Shown here: positions 54,387 to 64,000 of the stretch, in pieces
Numbering within the stretch: position 1 is the first letter of the stretch
Layout of the letters: each line of letters begins with the position of its first letter
DNA from: Mantis religiosa
Taxonomy: Eukaryota > Arthropoda > Insecta > Mantodea > Mantidae
NCBI GenBank assembly: GCA_030765055.1
Contig: CM060955.1
Span: forward strand, 158,250,243-158,314,242
Direction of reading: 5' to 3'
Length of the DNA stretch: 64,000 nt
Made by a program: the position numbers and the translations under genes
Notes under the pieces: generated by a model
Seen by the model: only the letters and a program-made list of their open reading frames with translations
Database searches by the model: none
What the model was told of the DNA's origin: nothing

Positions 54387-55040
54387 CAGTTCGGCCGTTC
54401 TATCTCCGGCTCTGACATTTCTCGAGAGGGGGAAGCAGGCTGTTGCCAGTTCTTTAGCGGGAATTTCAAGCAGAGGAACAATGCGTATTTTAAATATTTC
54501 ATGTATTTGCATATTTCACGAACCAGTAGCCATATTATTATAATAGCGATAATAATAGGACTTACGAACATTAAACCTCGGAATTCACGCACGAAAAATA
54601 TACCAAAGAAAGTTCACCAAAGCAAGCCGCTAAAACCACGTGGCTCAAACAAATTTAACCTGGCAACACGGTGTTGGGTTCGGGAGCCACGCCTACCAGC
54701 GACAATGCTGATTGGCGCTAGCAGACAGTTTTAACTTCCTGACCACGACACCGGATGTAGGGACTCCCAGTACGACCAACAGATGCAGTTAGTGTGTGTG
54801 TGAAAGGTGTGAATGAAATATTGGAATAGAGTGGTGTTGTAATAAATATCTTGCATTATGATAAAATTGTAAATTGTATTTCAGTATTTTAAAGTTAATA
54901 TAGTCCTATATTTTCATTCTAAAGATAATTTTGAGGATATGTTTTCAATTGTTCATTACTGTATGTTGGTACTATTAGGTTTCCCCTTCCACCTTTTACA
55001 GTCGCAAAACGTCAGAGCCGGAGATACAACGGCCGAACAG
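54387..55040. mobile_element. MITE-like element, 35-bp inverted ends, TA flanks
   Basis: CAGTTCGGCCGTTCTATCTC (left) and its near-complement ending GGCCGAACAG (right, 55006-55040) form 35-bp inverted repeats with three mismatches. TA lies at 54385-54386 and 55041-55042. The 654-bp interior has no transposase. The superfamily is uncertain, but TA suggests Tc1/mariner. Confidence 0.6.
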
Positions 55041-55419
55041 TATATCTTTCACAAGATTAAAATAGCATAACAGTAAAAGTAAAAGATGATGTCTTAAAGT
55101 TAAGTGTTGGAGCACATCATCATAATCATGTCCTTCTCTCGACAAAGTATTCCAAAACGCTTCCACAGGTCACTTCTTCCAGTTTTACGCCTTTAATTGA
55201 CAAACTCTTTAATTTTAATAATATATTACTCTGAAAAGGAATATCACCTAGACTGCGACAACAACGCCAGTGTTGCAGTTCAACCGGGTCTTGGAACAGT
55301 TCAGAACACGCCAACTCGTTCAGTGTATCATACCGCATAGACTGAGAGCTCAACACCGCTTGAACTCAAATCTCCCATAAGAATTCATTTACGAGGCATG
55401 AATGATTCATCTCAATGAC

Positions 55420-55680
55420 TGGGTGGTATAAATGGCGGCAAAGTGTGAGAAGCAGTGAGTTGCAGTTGTGTAGTTGTGCGAGTTGTGTGATATGCCGCAA
55501 TGGAATCTCTTATTTATTTACGTACAGCGATGCAACGAGACTACCTTGAGGACTGCTGTTTGTCAATGTCATGTCATTTTGCTGCTGTAAGGGTTGTACA
55601 AAACTTCTATTTACTGCAATAAAGAGTGTTTTAAAGTTTTGCAAACAAGACTTTTGATTCTACCAACCAAGGAAGTCACA
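55420..55680 (+). mobile_element. Partial LTR-like unit, third subtype
   Basis: The segment around GGTATAAATGGCGG, the chain TGCTGTAAGGGTTGTACAAA and the terminal GGAAGTCACA followed by ATAT match the reverse complement of 7659-8179. I cannot find a TGTCAC start, so the 5' part is missing or diverged. The left boundary is approximate. Confidence 0.5.
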
Positions 55681-55796
55681 ATATTGAACTTATAAACCTT
55701 AATCAAAATTAATAAGAAAATCAAAATCAAAAATAAATAAGTTTTCTATGTAAAGGGGGGTTTGGGTTGCTGAGATTTTCCTTAATAACTTCGTGT

Positions 55797-56038
55797 TGCC
55801 CACCTCGGTAGCGTTTTGGCAGCGTGTCTGTCTCACGTTCAAGAGGTCCCGAGTTCGAATCTCGGTTAGGGTGAGTTACCTGGATTAGGTTTCTTCCGGG
55901 GTTTTCCCTTATCCTAAAAGACGAATGTCGGGTGCGTCTAAGCTCTACGGACCCTGGACTCAAGTCAGCATCATTTCGCCCATTCCATTCATCGTCCGAT
56001 ATGACTTAACGTTGGAGGACGTAAATTACCCCAAAAAA
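55797..56038 (+). repeat. SINE-A copy with 10-bp target duplication
   Basis: A complete copy with an intact box B-like GAGTTCGAATCTC and a C/A-rich tail. AACTTCGTGT is repeated at 55787-55796 and 56039-56048. Confidence 0.88.
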
Positions 56039-56121
56039 AACTTCGTGTCACACCCCTGGAAAATGCACTTATATATCAAGTTTAGTATTTAACCAACATG
56101 CTGCTTTTGAGTATGGCTATG

Positions 56122-56122
<1 letters not shown>

Positions 56123-56169
<47 letters not shown>
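56123..56169. repeat. CA microsatellite
   Basis: (CA)n of about 47 bp abutting a SINE-C. A shorter CA tract lies on the other side at 56411-56430. Confidence 0.95.
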
Positions 56170-56171
<2 letters not shown>

Positions 56172-56398
56172 CCGCGCCGTGGCTCAGTGGTTAGACAGCT
56201 TGGCTCTCACCAAGGCGGCCCGGGTTCGATCCCAGGCGATCGAGAGAGATTTGTGATGGACAACACGGCACTGGGGCGGGTTTTCTCCGGGATCTCCGGT
56301 TTCCCCCGCCATCTCATTCCACCGGTACTCCATCTTCATCTCATGTATCATCAGTGTCATCGCCTCCGGTGCCGTATGTAATAAAAGCGGGCCCTAAA
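56170..56398 (+). repeat. SINE-C copy
   Basis: The tRNA-like head GCCGTGGCTCAGTGGTTAGA has box A, and GGGTTCGATCCCAGG has box B. The body (GGGCGGGTTTTCTCCGGGAT) ends in AATAAAAGCGGGCCC. CA-repeat DNA lies on both sides. Confidence 0.8.
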
Positions 56399-56430
56399 CA
56401 CATTTCATTTCACACACACATACACACACA

Positions 56431-56672
56431 GCCCGCCTCGGTAGCGCAGATGGTAGCGTGTCTGCCTCACGTTCAAGAGGTGCCGAGTTCGAATCTCGGT
56501 CAGGATGAATTACCTGAATAAGGTTTTTTCCAGGGTTTTCCCTTATCCTTCAAGACGAATGTCGGGTAGCTCTAAGCTCCATGGAACCTGGACTCATTTG
56601 AGCATCATTTCACCCAATTCATTCACCGTCCGATATGGCTTAACGTTGGAGGACGTAAATTACAAAACATAA
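56431..56672 (+). repeat. SINE-A copy
   Basis: The closest copy to the apparent consensus: GCCCGCCTCGGTAGCGCAGA to GGACGTAAATTACA, followed by an A-rich stretch and a long CT microsatellite. Confidence 0.88.
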
Positions 56673-56680
56673 CAAAAAAC

Positions 56681-56682
<2 letters not shown>

Positions 56683-56762
<80 letters not shown>
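56683..56762. repeat. CT microsatellite
   Basis: About 40 CT units just after the tail of a SINE-A. Confidence 0.97.
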
Positions 56763-56766
<4 letters not shown>

Positions 56767-57999
56767 CTCCTTTTGCTTTTCAAAAATTCTTATACGAACT
56801 ATTCTTAAAATAGTTATTATTCTAGCTACTTATTGATATAAATAAACTCTTTGCGACTATATGAAAAAAAATGAATTCCATTTGAGAAATATATAAATAT
56901 TTTAAAATTCAAACCAATGATAAAAGGTTGCAGGTTCAAACCTGGGCCACACCGATGGTTTTTAAATGTGCTTAAAAGCAACAGCCCCATCTGTAAAATT
57001 GGTGGCGCACTAAAGAAATCCGAGATTAAAGTCTAGCACACTATATAATACTGGCAAGTGATAGAGTTGTTACAAAACAAAATATTTTATTTAATAACAA
57101 TTAATACCTCGGAAATAGTACACTCTAACAACTACCTACAGTAGCGCTCGTGTTTTGACTAAGCCTGATTGGTTTCTAATGTTGGCAGTACTTACACAAA
57201 CGACCCAATTGTACTGTACGTACAAGGGTACAAGTGGCTGGTAGTGTGTACTACAACACAGCAAAGTCAACACGTCCAGGTAAGTGTCGTAAATGGAGCA
57301 ATAACAGCACGGCTGGCTCAAAAGTCTGTGACAAAACTTGTTTAGATTTTCCTTTCAACGTTTTACTACGCATGTGTTTCAGACGAATTGTGAATCATTC
57401 ACTAAATATGTCACCACCTCAACGTAAAAAATATTCTGTACAGTTCCGGGAGGCTGTAATACGTGCTTTACAATAAGGAAAATCACAAGCAGAAGTCGGT
57501 CGTAATTTTCATCTCTCTAGATAACTTTTATCTGTCTGGAACAAACATTACCAGGTCCGTGGTCATTATACAACAAATCACAACAGTATCTAGAAAAATA
57601 ACCGAAATAATAGATAGGATAATCAGTATCAGATTTTTTTAAGGTCTGCACGATCTGAGGCGGAATTACGGCGTATATATCCATTTATCTAATGTAAAAC
57701 GAAGATTAAAGGATGTACATCTGCCAGCTCATTGCCTGTGCTAGAAACTCATTAGTCCTGGAAACAGACGACAGAGAGTTGCTACGCAAAAGAACGTCAA
57801 TGGACAGACCAAGAATGGTCAAGAGTATTATGCTGTAATGATAGAGAAATTTGATATCTTCTGATGGTATTCAATATGTTCGTCGACCTAGAGGTGCAAG
57901 ATGCAATCCACGCTACCAAGTTCCGACTCTAAAAATGGAGGCGGAAATGTCATGCTTCTCCACTCAGAGTGAAGTACCTTTAGTGCATATAGAATGTAT

Positions 58000-58673
58000 A
58001 GTGCGATCCATATAAACCTGAACCATTTCAACAAGCCATAACTTTTGAACCAATAATAGGACACACGTGCAACTTTGGCAGAATATAATACACAATTGGG
58101 AGATTACATTACACTATTTACATCTCAGAGAAAATGTTGGAAGTGTCCTCCACCAGCATCTATACGTGTTTGTACTCGTCTCACCATATTCTCTGAAGTT
58201 TTACGGAGAGTATCCTCGCCAATGTTACTTATTTCGGTTCGAATGGATTCCTTGAGAACTTCAGTTGTCCGTGGCCTATTCTTGTACACTGTATTTTTTA
58301 GATAACCCCACAAGAAAAATTCCGATGAGGTTAGGTCAAGGGATCTGGCAGCCACAGACCTTTTGAGATTATTCGATTATCAAAGAAACTGGTTACAAGT
58401 TCCATGGTGTCATTAGATGTATGGCATGTTGTTCCATCTTGCTGGAAATAACCTCTCAATTCAATATCATTTCCGTAAAACTTCAGAGAATATGTGAGAC
58501 GAGTACAAACATGTATAGATGCTGGTGGAGGACACTTCCAACATTTTCTCTGAGATGTAAATAGTGTAATGTAATCTCCCAATTGTGTATTATATTCTCC
58601 CAAAGTTACACGTGTGTCCTTGGTTCAAAAGTTATGGCCTGTTGAAATGGTTCAGGTTTATATGGATCGCACT
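58000..58673. mobile_element. Palindromic transposon derivative with GTAT flanks
   Basis: The arms 58000-58207 and 58473-58673 are inverted copies starting AGTGCGATCCATATAAACCT. GTAT occurs at 57996-57999 and 58674-58677. Both arms carry the C-terminal end of a mariner-like transposase on opposite strands. Confidence 0.75.
58125..58355 (-). pseudogene. Mariner-like transposase C-terminal fragment
   Basis: It encodes SLDLTSSEFFLWGYLKNTVY, RPRTTEVLKESI and RRVQTRIDAGGGHFQHFL. This is the end of an insect transposase type in which SPDLTPxDFFLWGYLK holds the last catalytic aspartate. Here the usual D is E. The rest of the gene is absent, and the inverted arm repeats its final part. Confidence 0.7.
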
Positions 58674-59958
58674 GTATAAAGTAGGATCCTTGTTACAGGA
58701 AGAAAATGGATAAACACATGCTACCATATGCTAAACCAAAATATACCCCAAAAATGGTGTTTTCAGCAAGATAATGATTACATCATTCTCAATGTTTAAT
58801 GGACTGTGTTCAACAACAAAATGTTTTGCCATGGCCAAGTCAAAATCCAGACTTGAACCTGATCGAACATATGTGGAAGGTGTTGGACAGATGTGTCAGA
58901 ACAAGAGAATTTTCCTATAAGATGGAATCTTTCAACATGTTGAAATGTAAATGACAAAAGAAACCCTCAGGCTACAATTGAAACCCTTGTGGCTTCCATG
59001 CCACCAATATCTGAGGCTGTTATAAAAGCAAAGAGTTATGTAACGAAATATTAGTTCCCATGTTCTGAAAAAGCATGTTTAGTATTATTTTTCTGTACAA
59101 ACACTTAGGAACTGTGGATTTATGTACAATGCACTATCCCAGAAGTGTTATTTTAAATTTATGTATATACTGTCGCCTATAGTTTAGGTTACCTATTGTA
59201 CAAGAGGCCAATCAATGCCATAAATAAAGAAATGTTGAGAAAACATTTTGTAAAAACACTTGGAGACACTACTATATATATGTACTTTGTCTTAATGAGA
59301 TTTTTGCTTGCTAGGTAGTACAATTTTTTGTTTTTATAATTTACCAATTATGCAAAAGACATTCAGAATGAAGAGCACATCCAAGCTATTATTTTACAAA
59401 AAAATTACAGATTTAATTTATCATGCAATAATCTTAAAACATGGTTTTCTTAATCAAAATCATTATCAGTCATTTTGGAGAAAATTAGCTCCTCTATTTA
59501 CTACAGATTAGAAGAGAAAGTAAACTGACTCAGAAAAGGCACTTAAGAAATGGGGTCCTAAATCAAACAATATTCAGTTAATAACTCAGGATGCAGACCG
59601 TTTCTACCTTGGACAAATAATCAAATTACCATTTTTATAGCAGCAACTTGTTCATTTGATGAAAACCGATAATGTTGGGCAGTCATTAAGCGAGAATTTA
59701 AATTGTAGTACATATTCCATGTACAAGTTTCTGAAACTAATATTTGCAGATATGTCACAAGTATCTCACCTACATAAAGTCCATCTTATGTTGAGTCTGA
59801 TGGATGTAGTTTGTACAGATTAAAGAAAATATATTACATTCCCATTTTTTCTCTGTTACACTTTGATGTGGTTTCTATAAACTGTTCTTTCAACAGCTTA
59901 TTTTTTTATCTGGTTCATATTAATCAAGATAAACCTTTGCAGGAATAGTTCCATTCAG

Positions 59959-60202
59959 TTAATTGATGGAAATTAATCATTTCTTCATAGATAGAGTAAA
60001 CATGAAAAATTCAATGCCATGGCCAGGATTTGAACCACAGATCTCCTGGTTTCGTCCAGTCAAATACAAGTCAAATGGAGAATTTAATGTCATGACGGCA
60101 AGTTGGCCATGATAGCTCAATGGGTAAAGGCGACTGGACAGAAACCAGGGGATCCGTGGTTCAAATCCCAGCCATGGCATTGAATTTTTTACGGTGACTC
60201 TA
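59959..60202. mobile_element. SINE-B inverted dimer with 13-bp target duplication
   Basis: A shortened minus-strand head (with tail TTAATTGATGG) is joined head-to-head to a plus-strand head. TAGTTCCATTCAG occurs at 59946-59958 and 60203-60215, directly flanking the pair. The duplication shows the inverted dimer was inserted as one unit. Confidence 0.8.
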
Positions 60203-60215
60203 TAGTTCCATTCAG

Positions 60216-63200
60216 ATTTCACTGAAGACAGAGGATAGAGAAACTGAAAGCTTTGTCGTATGTATCAAAACCAGCTCACTGTATGATGGCCTAGAAATTC
60301 CATATGCTATCACAGCATGGGGAAAAATAACTGTAAAATCCTTTAAATAAATGACGAATTAATGACAATTCAAATCAATAACAATGATTATCTTGAAAAC
60401 AGCTAATACTACAAAGTTACCTGCAATAAATTGAATGTTTTAAAGAGATCTATGGGCCCCAAACCACATATTTTTACTAAAATCTTGATTTATTTTATCT
60501 AGGTGGAACACATCTTTTCTACCTGCTATGAATGTGGCAGAGAAGATAAGTTACTCTTGACTCCCTTTGCAGTCGAGTATTCAGCATTCTGGCTTCCCAA
60601 CCCAGAAGTTTTGGTTTCGACTCTCAGCTGGGGTTAACCAGAATTTTAGTCAAATTAACCTTAGAGAATCCAGAAGTATAATGTGGAAGTGAATGTGTGT
60701 TTAATGTAGAAATTATATAAAGTAATCAAGAAACTACAGTTTAAAAAGCAATAGCATCATCAGCTGTTTCAGTCAAAGCCAGACTTAAAGGGAGCTATAC
60801 AAAATTAAATAGGACAATGTCTTTTAAGCCATCGCTCATTGGGAAGGGGCAATGGAGGGTACAAGGAGATCAGTGAAATAAGGCATTGCTAACGCTGTAT
60901 TAGTGTGGAAAAAATCTCCAGCCTATTCTAATGAGCTGTAAATTGTATATAAATTGTAATTTGAAACATATATGTTCATCCCATTTAAAAACCAGTATTT
61001 GGCAAGCCCATTCTTAACTAATACTGGAAAAATGCTAAGCCAATTTCCAAGACTGAAGAAAGTCGTTACTTTGAGCCAATGTTTACAAATTTAATTTATT
61101 GTGGACCAATTGCTACCAATATATTAACATCTAACATTAAAGACCCTGAGTTAAAAAATGCGACTCATCTAAAATTTAATAATTATTAAAGACCCTGATT
61201 AAATTGACAGAAAAAGATGCAGAAGTTAAACAATGAATATCTTTCTGCTTTGTAAGGTATACCCACAACACTAAGATCTGACAAGAATGTTGAATTTGTT
61301 ATCCCCAAAAATATGGAGATTAATTAAAATGCATATGAAAAGTTTTAAGATAAAAAGTGAGTACTTCAACAGCCCATAACCTTTTCTGCATTTCCTTTTA
61401 AAACAGTTTCTTTTGCAGCAAAATCATCATATGTTAACAAAATACTCTCATCTTGTTACTATTGAACTTGCATAGAAGTAGCTGTGAACCGAAATGCACA
61501 AGTGTAATCTGCAACAACCTATTATTTGAATACTGTTCATATAAACACAACACATATACCTAGATGTCACCACCCTAACTCTGAACTAGACTTAAAAATC
61601 ATATGACCTGATCATTTTACTGTTGGCAGTTCTTCAGTTCTGAACTACATGAAGGAAGTGCAAATTAACCAGGAACAACAAATAATGCATTTTGTTGACT
61701 TTCTTTATAACAGCTGGTCATATCAGATTTAAAATATGTTATATTCACACAAGCACTCTTCTGCTTGCTATTCTTACACTGTGTTTATTCTTCTATTCAC
61801 TTCTTGCTGAAGGAAATGAACTTTCATTTCATTGCATATATTAGGCAAAAGTGACGGTAACAAGTTTTTAAAAAGTGGGTTGTATGTGTTCACTTGAAAT
61901 GTTCATATTCTTTGTAAGACCATGAAACAAATAGCAACTTAATCTTGAAAAGTACAAATACTTGAAAATTCAAACCAATAACAAAAGAACATCTTAGAAA
62001 TTGGCAGATACCTCAAAAATGTTACCATAAAACAGACAAGATATACATTTCTTGATAATAAGATCTTTTCCATATCTAATATATCATGTAAATATCGTAA
62101 CTACAGTGAACAAGTAGAAGAGGGTCGAAGGAAACTACAAGGAAAATGCTTATGGAATATCTTAAAGCAACCACAATTAGAAAATATGTCTCAGATAATA
62201 TCTGCTAAAATGTTTGAGGAATATATGACCAACAAGAGTTAAAGAAATAAAAGAATATTGCAACCTTCGAGAAAGGAATATTGTTTAAGAGATTGTAGGA
62301 AGGAAATATTAAGACCAGGAGAAACTGAAGAGACAATTACCAGACTTGAGGAGATCTAATTTAAGACATACGACTGATGAATAGGAGACACCAGTTATGG
62401 ACATTGGAAGGAAGAGCACAAGTCATAGAAAGAATCAACGGACAGGTACAAATGATTATATAGAAGAGGAAAGATGATAACCCGGATATCTGGAACTGAC
62501 GAACCAGCTCCATCTACTGATGCCAGTCTCTTTACGAGATGGATACCAGTAGGAGGAAGCTTTGGATACCAGTTACAGAAGAGGAAATTTTAAAATTGTA
62601 GAAAACACTCTTTCATAAATTGTAATACTAATTAAAGCTGTAGTAGAAACATAGATTTGAATTATATTGTGGAAGTAGAAGTAAAGTTGAATAAAGACTG
62701 TTTTTAGATAGATTAGATGAGTAGATTTGTAAGGTTACTGGAATCCAGTAATCTGTAGGTTTAGTTAAGGTAGCAAGTAGATTATATCTGCAAAATTTGT
62801 AAAATATTTTATGTAGTTTGATTTGAAAATTGAATAAAGGTAAAAATTAAGTTGCATAATAAGTCCTGGGATAAATTCCAGAAACCGGGCTATTAGATAT
62901 ACAGATTTTATTTTATTTTAAATATCATAACTATGATATTTTAATCCAGATCAAAAGTAATAGACATTCCTCCATCCAAGGAGTTCTTCAAAATCTTTGT
63001 GTCGCATCATTGGAGCATGCTGATTCCAATACACATACACCGACTTCTTCTAAAAATACTTCTTTTGTATTCCAGTAGTCCCAAATTATGCATTTCCATT
63101 ATATCAGTATCAAATTTTTGGATGAAAAATACAATAATTCCTTTAATTAATACAATGAGAAGGAGAGAGCAAAGACTGAAAAATGATTAAAATTCCACAG

Positions 63201-64000
63201 ATAATTTTGATGAGAACTTATAATTTGCACAATTTTAGTATTTCTTAATATACCATGGAATGAACCAAAAGTATTGTATTTCACACAAAAATCCATACTG
63301 TGATTACCCTAGAGACATACCTGTGGCATCCCTGAATAAGACAAAAATAATTATGGGTGTGTCTCAAACAAAAAAATTGAATTGGCATATATATTTAGTA
63401 TTTCAGGTTAGTATCTTCCCAGGTAGCAATAGTAAGACTTTATTAGATTTTTTTCAAAAACAGTTTTACTTATTTTGATGGAAAAATTCCATGTTTTTGA
63501 TATTTAAATGTAAATGCACATCTTCAATTTCCTATGTATGGCTCATGAAGTCCTCTTTATTCTGAGTAAACATATTTTTTTAATATACAGGTAAACCACA
63601 AAAGATGAAAATCAACAACATAAAGACAAAATTTACAATGTAAAGATTTATTTCACATTAATTACTTTTATCTTTTATTAAATATTTCCAAGGTATTTGA
63701 TATTAATCTGAACTGTCCATTAATTACACTTTTTGTAAAGCTGTTATTCATTCGTCTCTCTTATAATATTATGGAAGAAGAACATTATATATCAAAACCT
63801 GAAAATAATAACTTGCTTGTAAAGATTTGATTATCATTTCAACTTCCTCTATCTCATTGTATCTAAAGTTATAAATGAAATCATTTGTGCAAAGTTTCTC
63901 TTTTAATATGAACTAGAAATAAGAATACAATTTTAAGCATAGTTTTGAAGAATGGATAGAGAAAATCAAGGAGTTTTTTAATGACAATATTGTGACACCC
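60216..64000. other. AT-rich region, no gene recognised
   Basis: Only short frames, none with motifs. The segment 62040-62900 has A/G-rich wording like a decayed retroelement, but no protein match is visible. Confidence 0.5.

Larger units (their letters stand above)
57408..59052 (+). pseudogene. Decayed Tc1-like transposase
   Basis: It starts MSPPQRKKYSVQFREAVIRA and then a stop. Later segments in shifting frames include KSQAEVGRNFHLS, RRPRGAR-like residues, CFQQDND in the second catalytic region, WPSQSPDLN-like sequence near 58835 and ASMPPISEAVIKAKSYVTKY at the end. The order is that of a Tc1 transposase. Many stops and the palindrome make it inactive. Confidence 0.75.
57139..59274 (+). 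mobile_element. Tc1-like transposon split by a palindromic element
   Basis: The outer ends CAGTAGCGCTCGTGTTTTG and a diverged complement near 59252-59274 are beside TA. Between them lies a decayed Tc1 transposase, with a 674-bp palindrome inserted at 58000-58673. Without the insert it is about 1.46 kb. Confidence 0.7.

Overview
This window is eukaryotic, very probably insect, DNA. It is AT-rich and intron-containing, dominated by transposable elements, and has no operons, ribosome-binding sites or CRISPR arrays. The repeat mix is three tRNA-derived SINE types, mariner, Tc1 and pogo DNA transposons, Penelope-like remnants, an I-type LINE and many short LTRs. This fits a large-genome polyneopteran insect such as a cockroach; that placement is inference.

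The one clear host gene is a dystrobrevin homologue (Dyb) on the minus strand. Eight exons with agreeing splice phases run from the start codon at 29099 to 10336. They encode the N-terminal region, both EF-hand-like regions, the ZZ zinc finger and the start of the linker. The coiled-coil C-terminus was not found and probably lies left of the window. An acceptor just upstream of the ATG means a 5' UTR exon lies to the right.

Layout. 1-10335 (distal Dyb intron): four LTR-like units, a SINE-B cluster, Penelope-like (GIY-YIG) remnants and a near-perfect 124-bp-arm palindrome. 10336-29112: Dyb. Its 11.5-kb intron 6 holds a three-layer nest. A SINE-B was split by a full-length LINE with two intact ORFs, whose 5' UTR was then split by a young gag-only LTR retrotransposon. 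Each layer has a recognisable target duplication. 29113-36000: a SINE-A with a tandemly multiplied body, a transposase-bearing palindrome, an LTR and a shortened mariner. 35490-37295: a pogo-like remnant split by a SINE-A. 38720-40800: a mariner nested in another transposon, followed by an LTR. 41-52 kb: tandem repeats, two LTRs, SINE-C nested in SINE-A, a second multimeric SINE-A, and an LTR-like unit carrying a 1.4-kb minisatellite. 52-60 kb: a second mariner, a TA-flanked MITE, SINEs, microsatellites, a Tc1 split by a palindromic element, and an inverted-dimer SINE-B. 60.2-64 kb: AT-rich DNA in which I see no gene.

I see no undescribed enzymatic system. The most unusual signals are structural: SINEs with multimeric bodies or reversible tRNA heads, many short LTRs without internal regions, a minisatellite inside a transcription unit, and several transposon-derived palindromes.
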